From contig OY987299.1 of NCBI GenBank assembly GCA_963920635.1, positions 118,297,373 through 118,361,372 on the forward strand: a stretch of DNA of 64,000 nt. The letters run 5' to 3'. Each line of letters starts with the position of its first letter. Position 1 is the first letter of the stretch. The notes beneath the pieces were generated by a model, which saw nothing but the letters and a program-made list of their open reading frames with translations, did no database searches and had not been told where the DNA came from. Positions 1-11,056 of this stretch are shown here, piece after piece. A program made the translations under genes and the position numbers. The stretch is from Pseudeuparius sepicola (Eukaryota > Arthropoda > Insecta > Coleoptera > Anthribidae).

Positions 1-1290
1 TTAATTTTTTTGTTAAATTTTTTTATGGAGGGTATTTTCAAATTTCTAAGATTACCTTGCGCTTATAGGTATCTATAGGTGACTCTAGTTCGCAATTACA
101 ATTAAAATTTTGACCGTACTAGCCCACGACATATTTCACATAGAATTACAGGGAATCTCCCAAAGACGTTCAAATATTTAGATGCCCTCCTCATTATGCT
201 GCATCGTGCTCCACTACCCCGCAATGAATATTTCGGCCATTCCTCATTAGACGCTTTTAGTGAACCCCCAACGATTTATCGCCTCTGGCCTGTCTGCAGC
301 GCAAACGGGCCGAATTTATAGCGGTTTTATAACGGATAAAGCGCAATTTCCAGTGCCCGCCGCTTAATCACCTTTATAAAACTATCTCGCTTTTACGAAT
401 ATAAATTGCGGGGGATTTATGAGGGCCAATATTTCTTTAGGTGTTTTTAACTAAGTACCCGTTGTCCAAGAGAATAATTGCCCCGAGGATATTATTGCAA
501 TAAACTGCAAGTTGTCATTACATTACACCATGACTTTGTTTTAAATTACATTAAACCATAATAATAATTATTCGTCATTCATCATAATTATACATCGATC
601 CCGGTCAATCGCTCTAGGACGACCTAATCGACGAGAAACAGCTTCAAAACTGTCTACACCTTCCGGCCGAATTATTATTCTTTCCCTCAACGTTATGACA
701 ACTTTTTCAACTTATCAGGTAACACTACTGCTCACCCAATAAGCTGAGGTCATTATTGAAAACATGAAACTTCTATAGTAACTATAAAAGCTCCGAAGAC
801 AGTGCATGATTTGAATTAGGTAGATTCTACACGGTATTAAATTCATATTTTGATCTATAAAGTTATGAAAGACGATTAATTTCATACACAGACTATGAAA
901 AGTTTATTTTCATTTGAGAAGTGTTATTTTATCCTATGTAAGGTCTGTGAAAAAGCATAATCGTATAACTATATCCACCCCAAAACAAATTATTGTATGT
1001 AATTTGATTTGCAATTATCCTTAGATTATTGGATAATATTAAAATAATTCTTTTTCCTAAGACACCTTTTGAAAATACCTTCCTAAACCCTCTCTTATTA
1101 AAAAAAATTATCAAATCAGCGGAGAAAAGTGCAATTTCATTCTTCAGATTCGTTTGGGATTTCCGCAGAAGGAGATAGTGCATTTTCCTTCCTTGTATTA
1201 CAAATAGCTTTTTTTATATTGGCGCCATCTGTCTCCCCAATTATTGTTATTATTAATATATATTTTGTTCTTAAACCGGTCATAGGTCAC
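1..1290. other. AT-rich intergenic DNA, no gene seen
   Basis: No coding signature or clear repeat boundary was found. The first 50 bases (TTTGTTAAATTTTTTT followed by atggagggta) resemble the T-rich, gtggagggtgca-like end of the repeat at 6350-6430, so a fragment of that family may be cut by the window edge. Confidence 0.4.
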
Positions 1291-1491
1291 AAACAAGGAT
1301 GGATTTTGTATGTCTATAATGATTATAAATAAAGAGGGATGTTTGTGGTTAAGGCTACAGTAGGAGTCCCGAGTTCGAATCTTGGCTGGAGTGCATGCTT
1401 TTTTTTCTCAACTGATTATCCTTTACCCGATGTGTCACAAAAACATCCCTCTTTATTTATAGTTACAGGTACAAAAATCTATCCTTGTTTG
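1291..1491. mobile_element. Foldback element with tRNA-derived sequence in its loop
   Basis: Arms at 1291-1348 and 1436-1491 are inverted copies of about 55 bases (both contain aagagggatgtttgtg or its complement and acaaggat/atccttgt). The loop (1349-1395) carries a tRNA T-arm-like segment, gagttcgaatcttgg, a pol III B-box look-alike. The right part, ctgattatcctttacc onwards, recurs after tRNA-like sequence at 1810 and alone at 37440, so a SINE and a foldback share sequence here. Confidence 0.6.
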
Positions 1492-1736
1492 TTAGTATTC
1501 CTGGTTTGACATTGTAAGTTAGAATTTCCACGTTCGATGCTTGCATTATTTGGAATATTGTAGGCAGAAGAAGAAAGAAGAAATAGGAATTTTACATAAC
1601 CAACAATAATGAATGGTTACCATCCACTCTTTAACCCTTCTAGGGGTTGTAGATGACGCCGAAGTGTCATATCTCACCGCTACTCACTATAGTATAGTCA
1701 GTTGGAACAAATACCACCCAGCCAATGGACCCGTAT

Positions 1737-1880
1737 GCTCCGGTAGCTTAATTGGTTGAGTGCCTACGGACCAGTAGGAGTTCCGGGTTCGAATCCCGGC
1801 AGGAATGCATTTTTTGAACTGATTATCCCGTACCTGTTATGCCTCAAAAACCTCCCTCTTTACGTATAAATTTTCTCGAG
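1737..1880 (+). repeat. tRNA-derived SINE-like copy
   Basis: The head (1737-1809) has an A-box-like tagcttaattgg and a perfect T arm (CCGGG, TTCGAAT, CCCGG) with a canonical B box. The acceptor stem does not pair properly and the anticodon loop is one base short, so it is not a functional tRNA gene. The tail, gaactgattatcccgtacc then ctccctcttta, matches the right arm of the element at 1291-1491. Confidence 0.65.
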
Positions 1881-1904
1881 TTTTTTCTTTAAACTACCCA
1901 AAAT

Positions 1905-1946
1905 CACAGAAAATATACGCTATCCGCGTAGCGTATATTTTCTGTG
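1905..1946. repeat. Perfect 17-bp-stem hairpin
   Basis: cacagaaaatatacgct (1905-1921) is repeated in exact inverse at 1930-1946 around the 8-base loop atccgcgt. A related but degraded hairpin, with ccgcgtagcgtata, is at 2287-2330. No gene or terminator context is seen. Confidence 0.7.
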
Positions 1947-2059
1947 CCCAAAATGTATGAAAAGTAAAAATGCCTAATTTTGATAATAAGAAATGCAGAA
2001 ATAAAGAAGGAAAAAAGTAGCGATGGGAATATATTAGCTAAAAATAAGCTATATTACAG

Positions 2060-2580
2060 GTTTTATTATACCGGGTGTCCCAAAAAAGAAAGCGAACCAA
2101 TTACCCTAGAATTTTCGTCAAAATATAACGATTTAACCGCACTTAGATACTTATAATATGTAAAAAAATGCTTCCCTTAATAGACACAGGCACAGGGGGT
2201 TACAGTTGACTCTCAAAAATCGGGGTCTGGTTATATTTTTGTCAATTTTAGAGATATCGAGTTAAGGTTTGTTACAAGTTATTACCACAGAAAATGTTTT
2301 CCGCGTAGCGTATACATATTTTCTATGGTTATTACTATTTATGTCCAATTCGACCACTTGGTTCTCCCTGCTGACTCATCAACAAATGAAAATCGTGGGG
2401 AGACATGATGTCTTCCCCCTCCCAACTTTTTCTGAGGTACGTCTATGGAGTCTTCGAAACATTTTTTTGTGTAGAGTTTAATTTCCCCAATATTATGTAT
2501 CTTGTAAATGTGCCCCAAAATCCATTGTTTGCGAGATAAACAGGGTTTTCTAAAATAATATACCTGATTTCCAGATGCGT
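2060..2580. other. Repeat-derived DNA, no gene seen
   Basis: Begins near a transposon-like terminus (ataccgggtgtcccaaaa at 2070). The rest shows no intact element and no coding signature. Confidence 0.3.
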
Positions 2581-2582
2581 AT

Positions 2583-2793
2583 GATGGGGTCATTCTAAAG
2601 AATACGAAAATGGGGAAAACCACTATGGAAGGTAATAACACAACCCAAGGCAAGAAAAGAGTTTTTAAGTGTGGGTTCCATATATTTCTTAACAACCATT
2701 TTGGACCCATGTTAATAAGTTTTTTCTACTGTTGTGTTATTACCTTCCATAGTCGTTCTTCCTATTTTCGTTTTCTTTAGAATTACTCCAATG
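2583..2793. repeat. Small foldback element
   Basis: The left arm, 2583-2645, and right arm, 2731-2793, are imperfect inverted copies of about 60 bases; each contains tatggaaggtaataacacaa or its complement. The loop is about 85 bases. Likely a MITE; ends and target duplication were not resolved. Confidence 0.6.
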
Positions 2794-3129
2794 ACATTAC
2801 GCTTCTGCAAATCAGCAGGTTACCTATCTTATGTTTTATCAGCGTTATCAGACTTTTTAATAAAAATACATTTTGGCAAAAAGACGACACAAAACATCTT
2901 TTCTATTAAGTATTTCGGAGATATGTTAATAACTAGCTGCATACAGGGTGCATGCATGCAAGGTTTTCCTACAAATTGAACAAAAAAGGAAATTACTAAG
3001 AGATGTGGTGAAAGCAAAACAAGTATTTACAAAACGTGCCATAGCCGTAGGTTACCTAATTAGAGTCTTCCCAACAGACATCTACAAGCATGCAAACTAT
3101 AAACTAGAACAGAGCCTCGAAACGGGTCG
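2794..3129. other. Non-coding stretch, nothing recognised
   Basis: AT-rich, with short open frames on both strands that lack any recognisable domain. Confidence 0.3.
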
Positions 3130-3530
3130 GGTGAATACTTACAACACGGGGTTTGGTTATACCAGGGGGGGGGGAGGGAAACGTCAAACACACACGGGCG
3201 GGGGGGTTAGGTCGCGGCGGGGCGGCGGATCATCGTCAGGGCCAACTACAACTAAGGGGGTGACAGCGGGTCGAGAAACAAGGGAGCATCGTTCGCGCGG
3301 TGGCCCTCCGGCCGCGGCATCTGGACCTTTCTAAGGAGAATCGCAGCTGGCTGCGCGAGGCGTGGATCGCGGGCGGCCGAGACGGCGACGGGACGCGGCC
3401 TGCTGCGATTGCAGCATCCGAGCGGCGGCGTTGCCGAGTGCGTCGCGGGTACTTCGGGCGTTTTCGGTGATTTGCCGGTTGCGGAGTTTCCGATATCTGG
3501 GTAGGCCGACCATAGCCATTCTTTTTTCTC
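3130..3530. promoter_or_regulatory. GC-rich, CpG-rich island (possible first exon or promoter)
   Basis: About 400 bases that are strikingly GC- and CpG-rich against AT-rich flanks, with G runs at 3165-3215. Frames stay open on both strands, which GC-rich DNA gives by chance, so I do not call a protein. It may be a promoter/5' UTR exon or a GC-rich repeat. No convincing donor was seen on either strand (cugg|gtaggc on the plus strand is weak). Confidence 0.35.
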
Positions 3531-5320
3531 GCTACGTACAGGATGCATGCATATTATTATACTGTCGTGAAATAATTATGGTGTAGGCGAAACAATAATT
3601 TTCGAGATAGTTTTCATCAAGCCGGGAAATCTTTTCTAAAGCAGTTTTACTAGGTACCTACTGTAGCATATATATATGCTGCGAAACTATATAGGTTCTA
3701 AAGTCCCAGGTACGTCCGTGACAAGCCTTTCTTGGAAATCTAATGAAATAAAAAAATGGTTTACGCTCATCTGTCCACGAGTTTCCGCTAGGATAAGTAC
3801 GTTTCAAATACAGTGGCTTGTTACAATGAATATGAAACAGAAAATAGACAAACAAACCTTGTCTTAAAGTTAAATGAATCTCAATTACATTCAATACCAT
3901 ATACAGTATGTCCGCGGAAAACCTTCCTAATTTTTGAATTCTTGCAAAAAAAGGTATCTTCTTCACAAAAACTTTTGGTTGTAAAATAAATATGCGATTA
4001 GCATATACAGTGTGTCCCAAATTCGACCCACGCCATTAGGATCTCGGTAACTACAAGAGATAGAGAGTCTGGTAAATGGGGAAAGTTTTAGACAATTTCA
4101 TGGCCAATCTGATGAGAAATCAAGGCTAGTTGCCATCGTTTTAAAGTTTATTTACAAAAAACTGAATTTTCTCATTTTCGATTTAGTTAATTATCTTAGA
4201 AAGCGATGGTTATGCAAAGACATTGACATTATTAAGGCACTTTTATTAGGCCTTTTTAACGGTAATGTCAGTTTCTTTTCAACTCTTTCTGCCCCTGGTG
4301 CTTTTGATGGTAGTGAATGGTATTTTTCCACATTTCATGGAGCACAGCTGAGAGCTACATAAGAACAGAACAAGCACTGACAGTTTCTTGCATTTGTTTT
4401 GGCACACACCTATTTAGTGTTAAGTAAAAACAAAGCTTTTAAAATTTGACGTTTAGGATTCAGCCTGCTTTATTAGAACGTAGAACCTAAGTACTACACT
4501 TTTATTTTCATATTTTCATTTAAGTCAAGAATGACTTGTCAGGAGCTATACACTTATTTATGTATTTTTCTGTAAAAGGTATCGAAAATTCGTTAGGGAA
4601 AATTGTTCATAATTATAATACTTACTATGACAAATACGAAAATATTTGGCCTAGTCTGATTTTTATCTTTTTAGAACACCAGATTAGGTAAAGCGTCTTT
4701 TGCGCAAAATTTACCGGGTGAGCCAAAAAATTGAAGACTTTTTTGTTTTAACCATAATGTTTTTGTTTATCAACCGATTTTAAATACGAGGCATCGTTGC
4801 TTGCAGAAAAAGGAGGAATTTTGACAGAAAACTTCAAAAAGTCGATTTTTTTAAATCCAATTTTAAATTTAGCCCTTTTTTGGGCTAATTCTTTTTGAAA
4901 AAAAAAGTCGGAATGATGCAACCGCCTCATATTGTTGATAAACAAAAAAACTATGACCAAAACAGAAAAGTCAAAAATTTGTTGACCCATCCGGTACCTA
5001 TATGTATTCTTTTAAAAAAAAAATGTTTTTTCTGGAATTCATGTTATGTCTTTATCGAGATCTTTAGACCAACCGGTCTACTCTGTCATTTTGGTTTTCA
5101 TTTTAAAGGAAGCATAAAATCCAAACTAGAATGACTCTTTCAATATTTACCACAGAGACACAATAACCTGCATTCCTGATTAAGATTTTATTATTAAATT
5201 TTTCGGCATATTTTTCATGCAAAGCACTTTACCTAAACTAAAGCTCAAAGAATTACAAAAATAACAGTAACTCAAAGATATTTTCAAATTTCAACTGATA
5301 ATTTTTACGATTCACAAATA
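3531..5320. other. AT-rich intergenic DNA with solitary transposon ends
   Basis: No gene supported. Solitary repeat-type termini occur at about 4008 (cagtgtgtcccaaattcgac) and 4715 (accgggtgagccaaaaaattg). Inverted similarity between 4735-4790 and 4915-4990 (caaaaaattg..., tgtttatcaac against gttgataaacaaa) suggests a decayed foldback ending near 4998 (gacccatccggta). Confidence 0.4.
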
Positions 5321-5504
5321 TACAGGGTGTGCCAGTTGGAAATATCATAAATAAAACTGACGGTATAAAATCTCATTTGAAGCAAACAAGTTTATATGAA
5401 CATAGGTACAAAAACGCCTAATAAGAAAGATAGAGATACAGGGTTTATCTAAAGTTTATCTAAAAAAACGTAGGTTTTCTGAATATTTTGGATTTAGACA
5501 ATTC

Positions 5505-6000
5505 TTTTTTTATTTGAAAGGGTATACCTACAGAATGGTCCCATTTAAATTTGAAGAAAAAATTCCAACCCTAAGGGTGGACAAATAGGGGATTAAATTT
5601 CATATTGAACCGATTTCGATGATTCTTTTTTTTTATTAGAAAAGGAGTACCTTAGAGGTGGCCCCATTTAAATTTGAAGAAAAAATTCCACCCGTAAGGA
5701 TGGAAAATAGGGGATGAAATTTCATATTGGACCGATTTCGATGATTCTTTCTTTATTCGTTTAGGTGTGGTCCCATTTAAATTTAAAGAAAAAATTCCAC
5801 CCCTAAGGGTAAATAAATAGGGGATGAAAGTTCATATTGGACTGATTTGGATGATTCTTATTTTATTAGAAAGGGGTTATCTTAGGTGTGGTCACATTTA
5901 AATTAGAAGAGAAATTAAATTTGAAGAGAAAAATTTCAATCCTAAGGATCGACAAATAGGGGTTGGAATTTAATGTTGGACCGATTTCAATAATTCTTAA
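5505..6000. repeat. Tandem array, four units of about 110-120 bp
   Basis: The block catttaaatttgaagaaaaa recurs near 5542, 5665, 5774 and 5895, each followed by cctaagg, aaatagggg and then accgatttcgatgattctt about 70 bases later. Units differ by small indels and substitutions; the last unit has an internal partial duplication. A TACAGGGTGTGCC-type terminus lies upstream at 5323, so the array may be the core of a larger repeat. Confidence 0.75.
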
Positions 6001-6105
6001 TAATTCACTAAAAAATAAGAAATAAAAAAATTGTAACAAAAAAATTAAAACCGACTTCAAAAATTTGCTCGCATGCACACTCGTCTAAATTTTTTTAAAA
6101 AAATT

Positions 6106-6351
6106 AACAAAAAATAACACCGACTTCACAAATTTGCCCGTATGCACATTTCAACTAAAATTTTAGAAATAGTTTTCTCTTTCTAAATTGAATTATCTTC
6201 GGAATCGGTGACAGTAAGTTATGATGAATGTAGGATATGACGTATTCATATCTAAATAGATGTAAATTCCGTTCCTTGACTGTCACCAAATCCAAAGATA
6301 ACAAAAATGTGCATACGGGCAACTTTGTGAAGTCGGTGTTATTTTTTGTTA
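6106..6351. repeat. Foldback repeat with T/A-tract arms
   Basis: aaaaaataacaccgacttca and gcccgtatgcaca at the left recur inverted at 6309-6351. A further partial copy (aaaaccgacttcaaaaattt, cgcatgcacac) lies outside at 6047-6080 and a partial inverted copy (gtgcataccggcaaattt) at 6379-6396, so the arms are layered. Confidence 0.6.
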
Positions 6352-6429
6352 TCTTTTTTTTTTAATTTTTAGTGGAGGGTGCATACCGGCAAATTTTTAC
6401 AGTGGGTTTTATTTTTTTTGTTAAAATTT

Positions 6430-7262
6430 TTTTTCGATCTTAGGTAAGTACCTAAAATGAAGTTTTTCAGGACGAATCATTGCTGTTCATAGCAGATCAT
6501 TTGTGATGATAGCTTTGCTTGTTTAGAAAATATGAATCACCATGAGAAACTTCAATTTTGTTATACAGGGTGGTTAAAAATACAAGTTTTTGCGATAACA
6601 TTAATAACATTCGCATTATCAAAAATTTAATTGTTTATACAGGCAGCATAAAAAATACAAAATTGTTGTCCTCTCGTAAACCCCATCCGCGGACATGTCT
6701 ATTCAATTTTGACAATGTTGTTATTATGGACGAACCAAATTTGGAAAACTATTGCAACAGGAAATGATTGAAATTAACATTAATATAATGTCTCTCTTAA
6801 TAACAGCACTGATATTAATCAACTAAATCAAGTGTTTTTACTATAATAGAAAAACTAAAAGCTAAATTTTAATTGCTGCATAGATATATTTTGTACCGCC
6901 CCTATGTTTGTATTTTTCAAATAACAGCGACCAAATTTAGTATACTTGTAGTAAAAAAATGTGTCTTGGTCTTGCGATGTATGAAAATATTTTTCTTCGG
7001 TTAACCTTTTTAATGTGCGATATCTGTTTTATTTTAAATGTGAAGAAAATCTGTGAGTAAATAATATTTTAACGTTGTTCTTAGTCGCATGTATTACGAA
7101 ATTAAATGCTTGAGAGCGCTGAATTATCTTTTTTCAATTAGGCAATAGAATAGCCTGCATCAAACCTGCTCACATCTATCGTAAAAAAGAGTATAATTTT
7201 TTTATTAAATTAGTATTTGTAATATGCACCACTTTTATTTTACATCTCCAAAGCTAAATGGC
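6430..7262. other. AT-rich intergenic DNA, no gene seen
   Basis: A solitary terminus (atacagggtggttaaaa) occurs at 6564. The 69-codon frame at 6558-6767 starts in this repeat end and has no recognisable domain. Confidence 0.35.
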
Positions 7263-7264
7263 CA

Positions 7265-7640
7265 GAATTAGTCACCAAATGACGTCACGCGCAGCTGACT
7301 TTTAAATCTGCGTTCTATCGCCCCGAGACCCTTCAGCCGATCGGGCAGTCCGGCAACGTCGCGGGAGCCAGCGCCGCCGCCCGGCCGGCGGCGGGCGCGC
7401 CAATCCGCAGGGGGTGAACGCCCTATCGGCGGGGACGGGGGAGCCGCCCGGAGCCACCCGGAGCCTCCGGGATGCCGGAATGCGGGCCCCTCCACCGGCA
7501 TCCCACCTGGGGCAACTCGAATCTTTCCGTGGAAGTCCGGACCGGCATTCGTTTTTGACCGGGCAGGGTGCCGGTCGCCCAGGCGGGCACGTGCCACTCG
7601 CTCAGTGCCGTAGGGGGAGGGGGGCGGGTTGGAAACACCA
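7265..7640. promoter_or_regulatory. GC-rich CpG island with a consensus CRE
   Basis: An abrupt GC- and CpG-rich block in AT-rich DNA. A palindromic CREB/ATF site, tgacgtca, is at 7279-7286 at its left edge. Frames are open on both strands (up to 109 codons on the minus strand) but have only Pro/Arg/Gly-rich composition. A promoter with first exon is one reading; a horizontally derived or repeat segment is another. Confidence 0.35.
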
Positions 7641-7922
7641 ATTTTTATATATAATGAGACTTCTTTTTTCGAACAGAAAAAAATTATATTTGAAATGAAA
7701 AACTTTGTCGGTATTGGACAAGTGACAAAGCCAACGTTTCAATTTATTTCTAAATCATCTTCGGGCTTCGGGGCTAAAAAAACAAGACAAATTCATTTCG
7801 AGTTATTGAAAAAATACGCGGCTTTGAGCAAAATCCGTTGAATACTTTTTAAGAAGGTTTTCATTTCGCATGTTTTACAGTTTTTCTTAAGGTGATTAAA
7901 GTGATATAAATTGGTCACACTG
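7641..7922. other. Short AT-rich spacer before the palindrome cluster
   Basis: No gene recognised. It ends in tggtcacactg, directly before the TACAGGG terminus of the first large foldback. Confidence 0.3.
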
Positions 7923-9517
7923 TACAGGGTGGGCCAAATTGGACACTTTTAAAGGGAAACTCCTATTTTAGACGGAGATAGACGAAAACTGATATCGGTG
8001 TCTGATGCTCATTTTTTATGATAAACTTAATGGCGAAAACCGCAAATCGATATCTGTCACCGTTCTTGAGTTACAGGGCGTTCGAAAATGTGCGTTTTCG
8101 AAAAGTGGCCGTAACTTTTTTCGGGTTGAAAATTTTGTGTTTCTGTAAAAACATTCTTAAAGCACTTTTTTACGTAGAATCAAATGCTGCTACTACATTT
8201 TTTTCTAGTCAGTAGTTTAAGAGATACAGATAAAAAATATATTTTTTTAAATGGAACATCCTGTATATTTTTGCATTTTTTTAATAGAGCAAAAAATTAC
8301 CATTTCAAAAATATATAACACTTAATGATTTACTTAAGTAGTTATCAATTACTAATAGCTTTTATGACTTCATGTGTATAATTGGAAGCACGCCCTTTCA
8401 ACAACTAGGCTTTGGACGGTGAGACAATGAAACAACCATGGAAAAATGTTTACTGTTACCTACCTGTCAAATTTTCAGTTAGGCTGTTTAGGCAGGGTAA
8501 CGATTTTTCTATTTTTGTGTAATTTATAAACTTTATAACATACCTACAATGAAATTTGAAAGTTAAGAAATTTAAAAATGGGATATCGATAGTCTGTTTT
8601 ATACAATCCCGGGAAAAATCAGATGCAACGAGCAATTTATACTACGAGCGGTATCCAGAGAGAAGACATCATTTCAAGCACATTTTTGCAAGATTGCGAC
8701 ACAATTTGATTAATAGTGTTAGAGTAATAGTTAATAGATTTGATCAATAGTAGGCCGAAAAGGTAGGTACGAGTTAAACCATTGAGTAAAGGAATAAATT
8801 ACTCAATGGTTAAACAGAGATAGGCATTTTCCCCGGATTGTATAAAACAGACTATCATATTATATTTTTCATAACTTTCAAATTTCAATGTAGGTATGTT
8901 ATAAAGTTTATAAGTTACACAAAAATAGAAAAATCTTTACACTGCCTAAAGAGCCCAACTGAAAATTTGACAGGTAGGTAACAGTAAACATTTTTCCACG
9001 ATTGTTTCATTGTCTCACCGTCCAAAGTCTACTTGTTGAAAGGGCGTGCTACCAATTATATACATGAAATCATGAAAGCCATTAGTAATTGATAACTACT
9101 TCAGTAAATCATTAAGTATTATATATTTTTGGAATGGTAATTTTTTGCTCTATTAAGAAATGCAAAAAATATACAGGGTGTTCCATTTAAAAAATAATAT
9201 TTTTTATCCGTAATTCTTAAACCATTGACTAGAAAAAAATGTAGTAGTAGCATTGAATTCTTCGTAAAAAAGTGCTTTAAGAATGTTTTTACAGAAACAC
9301 AAAATTTTCAACCCGAAAAAAGTTACGGCCACTTATCAAAAACGCACATTTTCGAAAAACACCCTGTAACTCAAGAACGGTGACATATATCGATTTGCAG
9401 TTTTCGCCATTAAGTTTATCATAAAAAATGAGCCTCAGACACCGATATCAGTTTTCGTCTATATCCGTCAAAAATAGGAGTTTCTCTTTAAAAGTGTTCA
9501 ATTTGGCCCACCCTGTA
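7923..9517. mobile_element. Large palindromic (foldback) transposon, copy 1
   Basis: The terminus TACAGGGTGGGCCAAATTGG is matched inverted at the right end. Arms of about 690 bases (7923-8615 and 8828-9517) pair along nearly their whole length with scattered mismatches; the loop of about 210 bases contains a smaller hairpin (ccattgagtaaagg and complement). Ends are flanked by TA, consistent with a Tc1/mariner-type TA target, though TA is also in the palindrome. No transposase was recognised. A 65-codon frame in the left arm also occurs in the copy at 11057-12075 and is not credible as a gene. Confidence 0.85.
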
Positions 9518-10173
9518 CATAGCAGACTAATCTTATGAAATCTTCTTCAATACTTCCTCGTGTCATTCGGAGTTAATAAAAAAGCGAAAAGTAGGTAGTA
9601 ATCACATCTTAGTTTTGTCGTTAGTATGTCCGATTATTTATTTATACTTCCATTTGTGCTGGCGTATGGCAAAAAAGTTCAGACGGCGGAAATAAATATT
9701 TTAGACTTACGACTTCATAAATTTCCAAGTTTCATTGGGAAACTAAACAAGGCGAGCAGCAAAATCAATAGGAACTCAATTTCCACTTGAATCGTTCGAT
9801 TTATCTCCCCCAAATTCCGGGTGTTCCATTTGTTTTTATGGCGAATGGTGCATCAATCTCATTTTTTTACATAAGGGAAAAAGGAAACTACCTTATCTCA
9901 ATTTTGGAAAACGGCTTATTTTATAGCACTTTCCAATGCTTTCGGAAACTAGCGAGAACCACCAAAGATAACGTCGAGAAGCATCATTCCTCATTTTCTA
10001 TGGATTATTAAAAATATGGTGAATTCACCGGGATTGATATATTCTCCAAACTACGAATACACGGATATTCCACATAGATAAAATATTTCTACATCTAGGA
10101 CAAATTTTGTATGGCTCCTTGAGAAAATTTGTCATGTATTTTATACAAAAAATTAATGACAAGGTTGCAACTG
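9518..10173. other. Spacer between foldbacks, no gene
   Basis: AT-rich. A frame at 9787-10011 includes ccgggtgttccatttg, a repeat terminus, so it is probably repeat-derived. Confidence 0.3.
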
Positions 10174-11054
10174 TACAGGGTTATTCACTGAGAATTAGCC
10201 CCTCACCTAACTTTTTTGTTTTTTAAGATAAAAGGGTGATTCAAAAAACAAAATCAATGGTTGGGCGAATACTTTTTTATGCCATGACCGTTTAGTGTAC
10301 AGGGTGTTCCAAAGAGTAGGACGAATGGCAACTTATTTTTTTTAAATGGAACACCCTGTATATTATTGGATTTTTGAAATCTGCTCATCAAGGCAATCAA
10401 AATAATATTAAACTTTGTGGCATTATCTTTTTCCGTTTTTGAAAAATTCCGTATTCAAATTTTATACTAAATTTATTTAACTCGAATTTGTGGATCTGGT
10501 GATAAAGATAGACGATCAATGTAATAACAAAAAATATTTTTTCAAACAAGAGAGTAATATAGTGAAACTCCAAAATGTTTACGAGCTTTTACGATTTTCC
10601 TGAAATTCTTTATTTCGAGAATATAATCAGTAAAATTTGAAAAGGCTCCTAAACATTTTGGAGTTTCATTATATTACTCTCTGGTTTAAAACAAATATTT
10701 TTTGTTATTAGATCGTCTATCTTTATCACGAGATCCCCAAATTCGAGTTAAATAAATTTAGTATAAAATTTGAATACGGAATTTTTCAAAAACGGAAAAA
10801 GATAATGCCACAAAGTTTAATATCATTTTAATTACCTTGATGAGCAGATTTCAAAAATCCAATAATATACAGGGTGTTCCATTTAAAAAATTAAGTTGCC
10901 ATTCGTCCTACTCTTTTGGAACACCCTGTACACTAAACGGTCATGGCATAAAAAAGTATTCGCCCAACCATTGATTTTGTTTTTTGAATCACCCTTTTAT
11001 CTTAAAAAACAAAAAAGTTAGGTGGGGGGCTAATTCTCAGTGAATAACCCTGTA
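10174..11054. mobile_element. Palindromic transposon with a smaller repeat in each arm
   Basis: Outer ends TACAGGGTTATTCACTGAG and its complement. Arms run to about 10587 and from 10648, with a loop of about 60 bases. Each arm contains an inner unit bounded by tacagggtgttcc and ggaacaccctgta (10299-10362 and 10867-10933), so that unit was already in the sequence when the palindrome formed, or was copied between arms. Confidence 0.85.
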
Positions 11055-11056
11055 CA

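Noticed and set aside
1737..1809. Functional tRNA gene
   Set aside because: B box and T arm are perfect, but the acceptor stem does not pair, the anticodon loop is short, and the tail is shared with other repeat copies.
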